Shown one piece after another: positions 45,147 to 57,684 of a stretch of 64,000 nucleotides of DNA; position 1 is the stretch's first letter; each line of letters opens with the position of its first letter. Made by a program: the position numbers and the translations under genes. This DNA is from Opisthocomus hoazin (lineage: Eukaryota; Chordata; Aves; Opisthocomiformes; Opisthocomidae). The notes under the pieces are model-generated. The model searched no databases and had not been told where the DNA came from. It worked only from the letters and a program-made list of their open reading frames with translations. The stretch covers positions 133,250,465-133,314,464 of the forward strand of contig NC_134414.1 in assembly GCF_030867145.1 (NCBI RefSeq). Reading direction: 5' to 3'.

Positions 45147-47598
45147 GGTGGCCACGGGCTAACTTGGTGATGGGCAAGAAAGAGAGGAGTTACTATGGAG
45201 AGCAGCATTTATTTATTTATTTTTAAGAAATCAGTTACCTTAACAAGTGTGCCTCAGGACCGGCTGCCTGGATTGTCTCTCCTGATTGCAGCTATCCAGG
45301 CTGTTTATAGGTAGGGGTGGTAGGAGGCTGAAGTGCTGTAGCGAGCACTCGTACCCATGAGGTGTGAGGGGTGCAAGAGTACCAGCTTCAGCCTGGCTGG
45401 GGATGGTGGAAGTGCCCGTGCAGGACTTGATGGGAACTAATCAGCGCTGACAACTTTAACCAAGGCCATGACTACTCCGCAGCAGGCTGGTGGATGGCAC
45501 TGAATGAGTGTGATGAGTCACCGCCTAGTCCCTACAGGTGACACATCGCAGGGGTCCTTGGTGGAGGACATAGCTGCCCGGCTGTAGACCAAATGACCCA
45601 TGAAGGGCTCTACAGCCCCCTTGTCCCATTGGGAGTTCCAAAATGGCATGACACAGACTACATTCAGTGTGCTTTTATTATCTGCGTACAGTTGAACCTC
45701 TGCTTCCGTCCGTCCCATGCTGCTCACCTTCAGGGAAATGCATTTGCTAACCATGCCTGGGGCAGCCAAGGCGGAGGAGAGCCCTCCCACCCATCCCCAG
45801 CAGAGGATTTTTTAGCTCTGAGCTTGGAAAGATTCCAAGACACCCACACGCGTGATTAAAACCGGAGGGAAAAGCACACGCCATGATGCTTGTTCCGTCT
45901 AGCGAGGGCTGTGGGAGCTGCGGGCTGGGTGCGAATGGCTGCTGAGCACGGCTCCTTGCAGCGGGGCTAGAGAGCTGCAAAGAGCTGCAGCCATTTTAGC
46001 TTCCTTACCACATTTTTTTAAATGCAGTTTGTTCGTAGGTGATTCCCGAAGGGCTGTGGCCAGCAAGGGCGCTCATATTGGCGCTCGGATGCCAGGACCA
46101 CAAGGCACTACCGCAATATGTTTTACTGGTGTCATCTGCTCAATATAATGGTTAACCACGGATCGATAAAGAGACGTTACCTTGCACCTGCCCCCCTCCT
46201 CTAAGATAGGGGGGATTCAGCAGGGGAAATCCAGTGCTTTACCCACTAAAGCACCATTGTTCTGATTCACATCTTTATCTTTCAGCATTGGAACCTTCCC
46301 TGTTGCCTTGCCTTCTGTGTTGGTGGAGCCCCTCACGCTGCCTCTCGCAGGAGTCTCCTCACCCCCTAACCCGTGTTACCACCCATCCCAGAGACCCCTG
46401 TTGCGAACGCCCCAGCCCTTTACCCTCTTCTGGTCCTGAGAGGTCTGCAGCAACCTGACCTCACCAACCTGCTCGGATTAATGAGACACATGGACAGCAG
46501 GAGCTTGTGAAACTTATTTCTTACTTAAATTATTTTTATCTCTTTTCTTAATGTTACCCTGACTCGAGGAAAAAAAAAATCCCTTTGTAAATGTTGCTGC
46601 TCTATTTAAGCTCGTTCTTACCTGTGCTCCCTCCCCACATCCTTCCCGAGGTGGGCCCCTTCTCGCACCCTTGTCTGGTTTTCCTGAGACTGGAAGCTCC
46701 TTGGGGCAGGGACTTAAGGACTTTCTCGTGTTTGCTCTGCGGGACATGTCTTGTGGAGCAAGATAATAATACCTGTGATCGTTTAATTTAAATTAGATTG
46801 TACCACACACAGAGACAGGGCTGAATTAAAATTGCATAGGCAATCTTGATTGTGATTATTTGCAGTGATCTTTTTTTTTTGTAACATTACAACTTCTTTA
46901 ATATAGTGCTTAGTGCAGTGCCTCCCTCATAAACTCTTCTGCTTCTTCCTACCTCAAAATTGAGTATGCGGTGTATATTCGCCCCAGTTAAATACTGGAT
47001 GAGTTGCAGCCCTTGGCTGTGACAGCATGGTATCACTGGAACATGGCAGAGAAACAGGTCAGTTGCTGGAACCTCAGAACGAGAGGATGTGCCAGCAGGT
47101 TTCACAGGTGTATCCTCGCATCAAAGACTGCTCAAACTCCTGGATGTCCAGCTCCATCACAGGTTTTCTGCCACCCATGTGCAGAAAGTTGAGAGATGCC
47201 ACCGTTCCCAAATCCAGTACATTCCCTCTGGACGCCCTCCAGTGGTTTTTCTGCCTTCACCTCCAACGCCAACTCCCCTAACTCTTCTTTTCAGTCCTAC
47301 ATGTCCCTAAGCTCCTTGGTAAAGATTTCAAACAACTTGAATAAATCTCAGTGTTCCCTCTTAATTTTTCCCCATTTCCTTACCCATCAGTCCCAATGTT
47401 GCTCTCTGCTGTTTGTCCAGTGAGTGTTTGTGCACTCCTCTTAGCTTGTGGCTCCCTTTCCAGCCCCTGCTCGTGTTTCTTCCTTCAGTTTCTAGCCGCA
47501 GGTTCAGCATCCTGTCCAGTTCCCAAGCCTCTGGCAGCTTCACCCAGCCTATTTGTCCTTCCCCACTACTACTCCTTCCCAAGCTCTTCACTCTCCAC
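45147..47598. other. Spacer between the two LTRs
   Basis: These 2.45 kb contain no reverse-transcriptase, gag or envelope motifs, no primer-binding site after the first LTR and no polypurine tract before the second. It appears to be ordinary single-copy DNA. It is therefore not a provirus interior. Confidence 0.7.
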
Positions 47599-48260
47599 TG
47601 TCCTGGTTTCTGCTGGGATAGGGTTAATTTCCTTCTCAGTAGCTGTTGTGTTTTGGATGTAGTATGAGGAGAATGTTAATAACACTGATGGTTTTAGTTG
47701 TTGCTATAAAATCAAGGAATTTTTCTAAGTTTCTCATGTTCAGCTAACAAGTGGTTGTGCAGGAGCTGGGAGGGAGCACAGCCAGCCAGACAGCCAAGCT
47801 GGCCAGTGGAAATATTCCATACCATACACGTCACGCTCAGTTTAGGAATGAGGGCTGGCTGGCAGGGAAGGAATCTGCTCTCCTCACTTCTGTGAGTTCG
47901 AATCATCTCTTGTTCATGAGTTTGAACTTTTTCAGAGGTTTTGCAAAAAAAAAAAAAAAAAAAAAAAATTGCGAGTTTGGTGTTCTGCGATTGCTGCTTG
48001 GGGACCGGCTGTGAATCAGTCATCAGGTGGTGAGAAAAATTGTATATAGTTTATTTTACTTATTAATTATTACTATTATTATTAGTAGTATTGTTATAAG
48101 TATTAGTATCTCCTTTGTTGTCTTATTAAACTGTCTTTATCTCAGCCCACGAGTTTTACCTTTTGTTCGTTTCTCCTCCCCCTTCTGCTGGGGGGCAAGG
48201 GGAGGGGTGGATGAGCGGCTGTCTGGCGCTAGCTGCCAGCTGCCAGGTTAAACTGTGACA
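47599..48260 (+). mobile_element. Solo LTR of the same ERVL-like family, copy 2
   Basis: A 662-base element starts TGTCCTGGTTTCTGCTGGG and ends AACTGTGACA. It is collinear with copy 1, including (ATT)n and ATTAAA at 48125-48130. The flanks TCCAC and TTCAC are a five-base target duplication with one change. A 24-A run at 47945-47968 is present here and absent in copy 1. Confidence 0.9.
47945..47968. repeat. Homopolymer of 24 A inside LTR copy 2
   Basis: An uninterrupted A run replaces the short TTTTGTGATTTTGG region of LTR copy 1. It is probably slippage growth of a short A tract. Confidence 0.95.
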
Positions 48261-51200
48261 TTCACCTGCCATCTCTGGCTGGATTGCTATTACCCTGCAC
48301 TCTTGCAGCTTAAAGGATTGTGTCCAAATGGTATTTGTCATGTTTTCGCACCATGATTGCTGTCACTGCAGCTAGTGTTTGGGGTGCAGTGTCTAATATG
48401 TGCCTCTTGGGTGGAATAAACCTTCCATCTCTCATGCAGCAAGCCAGGATGCTCCCCTGACAAGGAGTATTGTTAAAACACTCAAGGCCTATCTGAATTG
48501 TTCTATGCTGCCATGAAAATAACCTTCCCACTGGCTGTAATGCAAACAAAGCTTTCCTAGCTGGCACAACCTGCAAACCTCTGATGAAACTTCAGTTCAT
48601 ACCCCACACCCACACCATCTAAGCCGGATATGCCTATTCAGCCTTGGTCGCTTTAAATTTTTAGAAATCTCACTTGTTTTCACACAGGCAACCAGAAAGG
48701 AACTCAAGGAGCTTCAGGATAATGTATGCACAGCAGCTTGCAGAACCAGTACAGACTGCTTGGAGAAACGGGAGGAAGCTACCAGAGCTCACATCAAATA
48801 AGATTCACAGGAGATTCAGATCGTGCCGATATTGATTCCCTTCTGCTCAGCCTTTACCTTCTCTGTTCCCTCTTCTTGCAGTCTGGAAAGAGATGGTGCT
48901 TCCCAAACCTGCACAGCACAAAGCAACATGAGCTTAGCCTGCAGGGAATGTTTGCCATGTAAATCACATCTGCAGAGGATTTTATACAGCAAAATAATGT
49001 TACTACAAGGGTAGGTGGTAGCACAACAACTGTCTTTCTAATCTGGTGGTTAGGTATTAGGCTGGGAGTTCCAGGTCCAAGTCCTTCTTCTTCTTCACCT
49101 AAGACATAATCTGGGGTAGAGAAGCTCTCTCTGCTAGGCAGAACTGTGACTTCAGGCTCTGTATCCTATGAAGCAGGCTGATTGGACAAAGCCAGCATCC
49201 CACCAAACCCCTCTCTAAAATTACCATTTTGATGCTATTTTCCTCTTGTTAAATTTTGATCATTTTAGAACATGTGTTTTGCAGCATGTCTGTGAAAGGA
49301 TGGATCCTGCTGCAGTTAGTTTTCTTCTGCCTCCAGTCCTGGGCAATCGGTGCTGCTGATGAGGAGAGGAGAAGGGGCATCTGAAAACGAGGAGAGTGAC
49401 TTCTGCAGGGACGCCTGACAGCGGAAGGGCTGTGGAAGGGGCGGGGGGATCATACTGCTGTGCTGCCAGCACTGTCATACATGATCAAGCTGTCGTGGTG
49501 CCTCCCCATGAACTCCACGCTGCATCGTGTGCAGCGAGCCCAAGGGGCTCGACCGGGTGGAGCCGTTCCAGCAGATACAGGAGGAAAAATGCTGGAGGCC
49601 CAATGTGTATGCAAGAAAAAGGGCATCAGCATTCAAAAGTATCGTTCTGCTCTCCAGGGAAACGCGTTCACGTTTTCACGTGGAGCTGCAGGGCTGTGTT
49701 ACCTCTGACTGGTCTCTGGCTCTGGTGTCCACTCAGAGCTACCTCTCGCTTTGGGTGGCATGGTGCTGCCACTCCGCAGGGTGCTTTCACCAGGCAGCAG
49801 CTCTGGCCACCTCTCCTTTCCAGACTGTGGCGTGGGTGACTGGCAGACACCCGTGTCACTGGGGAGGATGCGGGGAGATACCGTGCCTCCTACATGGGCC
49901 GACTCAGAGTGTCCTTGTTGCTTCTGGCCGAGATGCCCACGTATCCCACAATGCCCACCAAACACTTAAGCCACATGCAGGAGTGTTGCCTCTGCTAAAT
50001 TTTAACTTTCTAGCTCTGAGCCAGGGTGACCCACAAGTAGAGCAAGAATGCTCCAGGAGATTAAGTTTCTATTTCAAGAAAGACCGTAACCCCAGCTGCT
50101 CCTCTTCCTACCTGGCTGAGCAGGAGAGTTGTCCCAAGCAAGCAGAGCAGCACATCGGGGAGAGCAGGCAGGAGCAGTGCCTGGGCTGCTGTCTTCCTCC
50201 TCCCCGTGCTGCTAGTTTGCTTGGGTCTTGGAGTCACGTCATCCTCTGAGAGTGTGCTGCTACTCTCTCTGTCAAGCTTGGGTCACTGGGCTCAAAATCT
50301 TTGCTAAGGGCCAGGGAGATGTTGTGATTGCACGAGCCATGCTTCCTTAAAAAAGCAATGAAGCTAAAAACATCTGAACCATTTTTACTTAAAAGCACCG
50401 AGAACACTGAGCTAAGGCAAGACTGACAAAATTATAGCCCGAACAGCGAGCCAAGAGATTAGGCTGCATTCTGGTACTCTTCATTATAGCTTTCAGAGGT
50501 ACTTCAGCTGCTATATACAGACACACCACGAAATGATCTCAAGTGAAAATTGCTGGAGTGGATGTAGCATTTATGTGTTTCCCTGGCTGTGAACTGAAAT
50601 CTCTCTCTGCTTCCCTTCTGCCTCGAAGTCAAACCTCCTTGCAGACCTCCCCTTTCTCTCCTGCACCCCCTCAAATACCTGCCCTGACTCCTGCTCATCT
50701 GCCTGCCCCAGTGAGCTCTGCTTTACCTACGTTTTCTTGTGAACTTTTCAATGTAAGCCTCTGTTCTGAGCTGTCTGCTGGGACAGAAGGTGGTGAGTCC
50801 TGCTGCTGCCCCCCTGGTTTTCTGCTCTGTCTCCCTGAAGTGCTCTAGATGACGAGGAGCAGTTTCAGGTGTTGTTCAGAACGGCATCTTCCTATCTCAC
50901 TGCCATTTGCATGCTGTTCAGGTTTAAAACCTTGCACTAAGTGCTTTTTCCCGAGGGAGCAAATAGCAACTTCATCAGAGTAATTTGCAGGGCACTTGCA
51001 GTCACACAAGCATTATGGAGATTTCGGATAATTTATTTCTATTAAGCCAAGCCTCTGAGAGCCAGAAATTCGGAGTTTCAGTGTGCAGCTTTGTTGACTT
51101 TGGGGCCGTTGTCTCCCAGGACTCAGTCACGGAGTGAGTGCCGTGGGCCCTGGGTTGTGAGCGTGGTGGGAGCAGGGCCACCACAGCTCCATGAAGCCAC

Positions 51201-54200
51201 AGAGTGGTTCACCGTGACTGGCGGCTAGTGACAAGGAGCAAAGCGTTTTGGTTTTTTTGAGGGGGGAATGTCTCATCGTGGAAAAATCCCAAAAGCCAAA
51301 AGCGCATAGCATTTGCCTTGCTGGATCTGATGAGCAGCAGATACTCTGTTTAACTTCTGAAAGCCTGTAATACTTTCACAGGACTCCCGCAGCAACGCTT
51401 AGCGAGCACTTGCCCAGCACTACCTGCTATGTGACCTCCCTCTTCACTGCTTTTAACTGTGCCACACATAGCAACTTTCCACGCCAGCGGCCTGATTCAT
51501 GCTGAATATTTTCAAAAGCGTTAAGTTAGAATACAGGGGGGGAAAATGTGCTTTTTTGCCTTTGTCGAAACCCTACCTGTTATAATTGAAGTCTCCTGTC
51601 ACGTAGAGCTCAGACTCAAAATTTGACAGGGGATTGCTGCAGGGCTATGGAGGAGCCCTCTCCTGCTCATGCAGGGGTTTGCCTGGTGTGCCTCAGCCCG
51701 GAGCTGGAGTTGCACATATGGGTAACATCTCATGGACAGGTCTAGGGGCCGAGTGCTCCGACCAGCGTATCTGCTCTGAGGGAGCCGCAGCAGGACTGGT
51801 CACTCGTATTGCTGCAGCACCTTGGAGGCTCAGCTGGGACAAAGACATCCTGAGCTGGGCACTGGGCATGGCTGTAGTCAGGGAAAGCAGTTTCCCTGCA
51901 CGCAGGCAAGACCTGCAGTGCAGGATGGTGTTGGGCTGGAGCCACAGAGGCTTGAGTCCTGCTGGTGTACTGGCTGTTGAGGGAGGTGGGGGCCAGGGGG
52001 GAAAGGTGAGAGGTGCAGGTGGCTGTCACAGGGCATACAGGGGACAGCGGGGACGTGCCTGGGAGCAGTGCCAGCAGCCCACAGGCCTGTCTGTGGGACA
52101 CGAGGGGACAAGGTATATTGTTGCCTGGAGGAAAAATGGATGCACTACATGGAAATGTATTTTTAAAAGTGACTTTCCAGGTAGTAGATGCTCTGTGGTG
52201 TTTGACACATCCCTCTGCCTCCATCCTTCCTGCTAGTGATGAGGCCAGACATTTCCCACAGCAGCCAGTGGCACTGGAGCGAAGTTGCCCCCCTTCCCTC
52301 CCTGCCTGGAGCGGGTGGCCGAAAATACAGCCACTGGCTGCAACCTGGGACCCCGCAGGGGACCGAGCACCCCCAGCCCCATGCCTCCATGGAGGGAAGC
52401 AGCCGTTGGCCGAAACCCAGCCCTTTGGGTGGGAACACGGCGAGAACCCTGCGCAGGGTCACGCTGGTGGCTCAGCTGGCAGGGGCTAACTCGGGGAAAA
52501 TGCAGAGTTACAGAAGAACTTCAGAATCCTGCACATGACCACTGCTCTAAGGAAAGAGGGGTTCCTGCATTGGTTTCCCCATCTAACACAGCTGTGCGCA
52601 GTCTCCTGACTCATGTAAGCACCACTTAAAAAATAATCACCTATCTAACCTCTTAGTAGCAATGATGCTGTGTGGCAGTGAGTCACACAGGATAATTATG
52701 GTGTTTGAAAAATAAACTTTGTCAGTGCTGAATGTTTTCCTCTTTTAATTTCACCAACTATGAGGCTGTAACAGTGCTGATATCAGAAGACAGAAAATCA
52801 CGTTGCTGCTATTAATGTTTTTGAGGCAAACTCTGGGCCATCAGCAGCTCAGGTCATCCCATTCCTCCTGCTGCTCACGTGGGGTCAGTGCCTGCCCCCT
52901 TGCCTAGCGCATCTGTTACTGTTCCAAGTAAGACGTGCCTAGCTATAATGTCTTTGCATTGGGGAACTTCACATTTACAGAATGACCTTGTTAGTCAAAG
53001 GAAGGAAACTTTCAGGTAAGCAGAATTAAGCTTTTGCGCTGGTTAATTATAAATATCTCCAAAAAAGTAAGACAAGACACCAAATGCAGTGAGAGGAGAG
53101 AACAAGCTGTTCTTTCTAACCTTGTCTCTTTCAGTGCAGTGCATGAATCTCTTCAGTCGCTCCTTAGAGAAGTGTATGTGCGAGTTTGTGCCAATCCACC
53201 CTCCGGGAAGGGGCCTGAGCTCCCGCACGGCATGTGGTGCGTGCCGGCACGCAGCAGTGACACAGCTTTCGCACCAGTGCTCTGTGGCTGTGCTCTCCAG
53301 GCAGGAGACCTTGGTGGGCTTTTTGGTTTTTTTTTTATTTTTCCCTCTTTTTTTTCTCCCACAACAGAAACTGCACATGAGCCGTTCCTTCAGTACAACA
53401 AAAGCCATGAAACTTTTCAGCGCCCAGAGGTTATTGCAGCACTGTGCAAGACTTGCCCTCATTCAGGGGGGGCTGGAGAGAACTAAATTGCTGTTACTCG
53501 CCTTGCTCGCCGGCTGCTGCTGCCTCAGCGGGTCGGCGCTCGTCAGTGTGGCCCAACCGTAGTACAGTATTTGGGTAATTAATTCCTTGCCTCAGCCTTC
53601 CTCGGGGTACTAAGTATTTCCATAAAAGTACTTGCTGTCTGTATGCTTCCCTCTGGATTCTGAAAGTATTTCAATGAATTAGAGGGAAAGTTCAATTAGT
53701 TCACACATTTGCAATGAGAAGGGCATTTGCAATTAAGGAAATACATGCTTTGGTCACAGGACTGAAGGGTGGTCTCAAGCCATTTGCTGACGTGGATTTG
53801 TAATGACAGGAAAGGGGAGACGCTACTTTGGAGATTTCATCACGAACTTTTAGAAACCACAGGAGCTGTATATGATAAAGATAACAAATATAAGAATGGA
53901 AGGTACTAACCTATTCTTATCCATTGACGGGAACGTAGGTACTGATCCGTTTTAATTGTTTTCTTCTCTTTTGAAAAAACAGTACCAGGTAAGGTGAGCT
54001 GGCAGTTTGTTCTTTCCAGTTAAGGCTTGTGGATTTGTATTTTCTTTTCAGTTAAGAGCTTCAAAACTGCAAAGTAGTTTGTAGAAGGAGCATTTTAATG
54101 TCTCTCAACATTATACAAACTACCAGTATTAAATTAGGGAATATACATGACAAAAAACCCCCTTCATTTGGGTATTTAAGTAGAAACTTCTCTATATCTG

Positions 54201-57200
54201 TAGATATTTAGTTAGTTTAAACACTATATTTCTGATCTGTAGGATTTTACTTGTTGTAAACAAGCAAATATTAATAAACCTTTGAGAGTTAGGGGCTTAA
54301 TAACAAATTCAAAGGATAATAAGTATGTAGGAAAAAATATAACAAAACTCAGTGTGGGATCTTCTGGAAAGGGAAGACAATTTTTAAACCAAATCTTTAG
54401 CAGGCTGCTGTTACACACACATATCCTAACAAGCATGAAGATGTATGGGTTCAGGTGAGCTGGCCCGGACCACTTGTATGCAACATGGAGGAGAAGGGAC
54501 GGTGGCTATCAGGATAGTGGCAGTGGTTATCAAGTCCTCACCATACCTCTTGGGTTTCTCTTGACCATCAATAACAACACAAATTTTTGACGGATGGTGA
54601 GGGAGGGCTCCTTTAGCAGCCATCTGCACCTGAGGACATGGCTGCCTGCAGTTTCCCCAGCCCGTGGGTCGGGCTGCTGCCTGAGCTCTGGTCTTCCTTG
54701 TTCCTACCATATATTTACATTATAAGACCAAACTATCTTTTTCTGTCAGGCCAACAGGAAAAGACACGATGTACGCGCTACGCTGCAGCCTTGTTGTCAT
54801 GATCCTTGTGTTCGGATGCTGGGTCTTCTGCTGAGGAGTTGCTTGTGTTACGGTCGTAGCAGCCTTTTGGCCATGATGTGACCAACATACTCCTCAGCGT
54901 GCCCGTGGGGAGCAGTGTCCTTCATTACCAGTTCAGGCCTTTCTCGTAAGTCTCCTTCTGGTGCTTACAGACATTTCCGTTCATGCTGCATTTGTAGCAA
55001 ATTTCTGTTACAGTGCTGACTCCCCTGTTGTTATGTAGGAGGTGAGATGGAAAAGGCTTGTCTGGAGCCTTCCCCAGGCTTTGATGGTGTCATCAGATGA
55101 GGGGAGTTACCTCATGCCCACTGCCTTTCCTTGCCAAGATTTCCATCTCCCTGTGAACTGTGAGGTCGGGGTGATGCCGGTTTCAATCCTGAGCTATTAA
55201 TGCACTTGGGCAAAAATTTAAGAGTGCCAGTGCCTCCTTTGGGGTCACTCACATACTCAAATGGATGCACAGCTGTTTTTCTGGAGTGGGACCCTGCTTA
55301 CTTGCTCTTTTGGTATGAGTGGCCATAGGCTTTGGCCCTGATCTGCTGAGGCCCAGGTGAATCTTCTCACTTGCACAAACTCGTCTGGGATTTTGAAATC
55401 GCCTCACTATTGTCCTCCTTTTCTGAAATGAAGGCAGGGTGAAGGCCAGAGAATGATGAGGGTGGGTGAAGGAGGTGAAAGCAGAGAGGAAAGATAAATG
55501 AAAAAATGTGGTTTGGATGGTGGGGCAAGAGGATAAGGTGAAGAATGATGTAGGTTGTGAGCTCTTGTGTTTAAAGGCATCAATCAAGCACGACAAGCAG
55601 AAAAGGAGAAAACAGGCAGGTAGACGAAGTTGTCAGGGGAGAGACACCCTGAAGTGCTTGTAGTGATGTTCCTCAGAGAGACCAGGGTGGCCCAGAGTGG
55701 CATAGCAAGGGCTGGGGGCCCATGGCCAGAGGAGGGAGATGTGGAGGGTGGTGAAGAGACAGCGGACCTCCAGAAGGGAGAAGAAGACACAAATACATGG
55801 GGGTAGAGAGGGCCTGAATGTTGAAAGGAGGGAGTATTTGAGGAAGAGAGGAGAATGGCACAAGAGGCAAGTATGGGAGGGAAGGGGCTGTGGAAATGTC
55901 CATCTGACCTGTCCATCAAACTGCCTATTCAAAGATGGGTCATACCCACTTTTGCTGGAAGTGCTTAGAACTGGGACACCTGATGATACACCCAGTATGG
56001 CAAAATAGTCAGCAAACCTCCCGCCAAAACACACCAGGCTAGCCAGACTGTGTCAGGGCCTGGCTGTAGGGATGGAGAGAGGGACGTCTGTATGCTAGGT
56101 TCAAGAGAGGCTCTGCCAAAGAGGGAAGATGGGATTAAGCAGCCATGCAGCAGCTGCTGAGCTGTTCCCTTTGCAGTCAGCTTTGGTCCTGTCTGGGATG
56201 GGTCTGGATGTGGGGCTGGACTTTGCCACACCAGTGGGCTCAAGTTGGAGGTTGCCTCTCTGGCTGGAGCTCATGGCACTTTGCTGCTGCCCTATTGGTT
56301 TTTTTGCTGGAAGAGAAACCAGACCTCCAACCAGCATATACATCATGTGGGCAACTGGGGAATTAAAGTTCTGGGTTCAGTGTATACGTCAAACAAATAT
56401 CACTGCTGAAGTTTGGCCATACAGGTCTATAGCTGTTTTGGCTAGAGGACACTTCAAGTATAGATGCAAAAGAAGAGTTGTTTCCTGGTGGCCTTTCCCA
56501 AAAACTCCACTCAAGAACATTTTCAGATAGTCATATTTTTTGGACAAATACTTTCAGGATCAGGCATTGCAGGGTCCATGGCTTATGAACCACTCGTGTA
56601 GGGGACATATGTGTGCTTGCCACCCTCGGGTCCCTGCAGACACCCTAACTCCCAGACACTCAAGAAACAGAAGGTGCAGAGGGTACTGAGGAGTGCAGCT
56701 TCTCTGCAATGCCAGCATTGCTGACGGCAGCTTAGAAGGATGCCAGCACCTAAATTTCTTTGGCATTTTTTCAAGCGTCACCCGAGGCTGGTGCAGGATG
56801 GTCTGGTAACATTTTTCTGTCTCACATATAATTGCAGGCTAGTGGTCTTGTTAAAATACTTGGGTTTATTATCTGCTTTTCTCCTAAGCAGCTGTTTATA
56901 CATTTTATTAATGGTGACTAATTAAGTCCCTTGCATAAAGTCCTTTGGAGGCTGTCCAAAGACATAAACCCAAACAAGCCTGGGCACTGCGATGAAACAC
57001 AGTCACTAAAGCATCTTCCCAAAAGCCATGTAAGCAGATTGCAAATGGACCAAAGAAGGGTCTGATGAAAAGAGGTGGGTCTGATGAAAAGAGGTGGGTC
57101 AGAAGACACATAGATCGAGGCAGGCGTCATCCGGAACCTAGGGTAAGAGAGGGAAGGAAACGGGATTAAAATGCCTTGAAGTGCCTTTTTTGCATGAGGT

Positions 57201-57680
57201 CTTAAATTCAGCAGCTTATATTTATGGTCAGCTCAGGTCACTAATGCAGTACTGAGCCAAGGGGCAATTACGAGACCCCATGCCCCTGAGCTGTTGCGCT
57301 GTCATGGTTGCAAAGGCCACAGAGTGTCCTGAAAGCCACCAGCAGCGGTGAAGTCAAGCTATTTACCTCATTGTACGGGACAATAAATCCCCTTGGAGGC
57401 AGCCTGCTCGGCTTTAGAAGGCTTTTGGGCAGGCAAGAGGAAAATACTAAGAGCAGGTAAAGTTTCAGTGCGCTGTTAAGTTGGGGGAAGGAGGTGGCGA
57501 GCAACGTGAGCCCCACGGGCTGCATGTGCTGGCAGAGCCAAAGGAGCCCCCCAGCACGGCTGCACCTGGGTGCCCTAAACCAACCCACGCTTTGCCCTGC
57601 CTGTCCTGTGGCTTGTGGGGCGGGATGGAGGGTGAATGCATCAGAGGAGATGTATGTTGAGAGGTGGAGTGAGGAACAAA
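48261..57680. other. Intergenic region upstream of DRD3
   Basis: I see no exon with conserved coding sequence here. 53560-54420 is AT-rich single-copy DNA. 55430-55870 is purine-rich on the plus strand. Open frames such as 49527-50249, 51634-52236 and 56129-56530 have no family signature. Confidence 0.6.
49035..49085 (+). repeat. Possible MIR-like SINE head
   Basis: TGGTGGTTAGGTATTAGGCT, then GGGAGTTCCAGGTCCAAGTC, resembles the tRNA-derived head of amniote MIR elements (a GTGGTTAGAGC box followed by a GGTTCAAATCC-like box). It is short and diverged, so the call is tentative. Confidence 0.35.
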
Positions 57681-57684
57681 CATT

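Noticed and set aside
46220..46275. Possible tRNA-derived SINE in reverse orientation
   Set aside because: Only a short box-like match (GTGCTTTACCCACTAAAGCAC) is seen, with no second box or tail.
44485..48260. A single short provirus bounded by two LTRs
   Set aside because: There is no primer-binding site, polypurine tract or retroviral coding between them. The outer flanks differ, and copy 2 has its own target duplication.
51634..52236. 200-codon open frame
   Set aside because: A frame of similar length is open on the opposite strand, and neither shows domain signatures or splice signals.
54769..54834. Short hydrophobic open frame starting MYALRCSLVVMILVFG
   Set aside because: It is 21 codons with a stop, no splice context and no neighbour. 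Chance is the simplest explanation.
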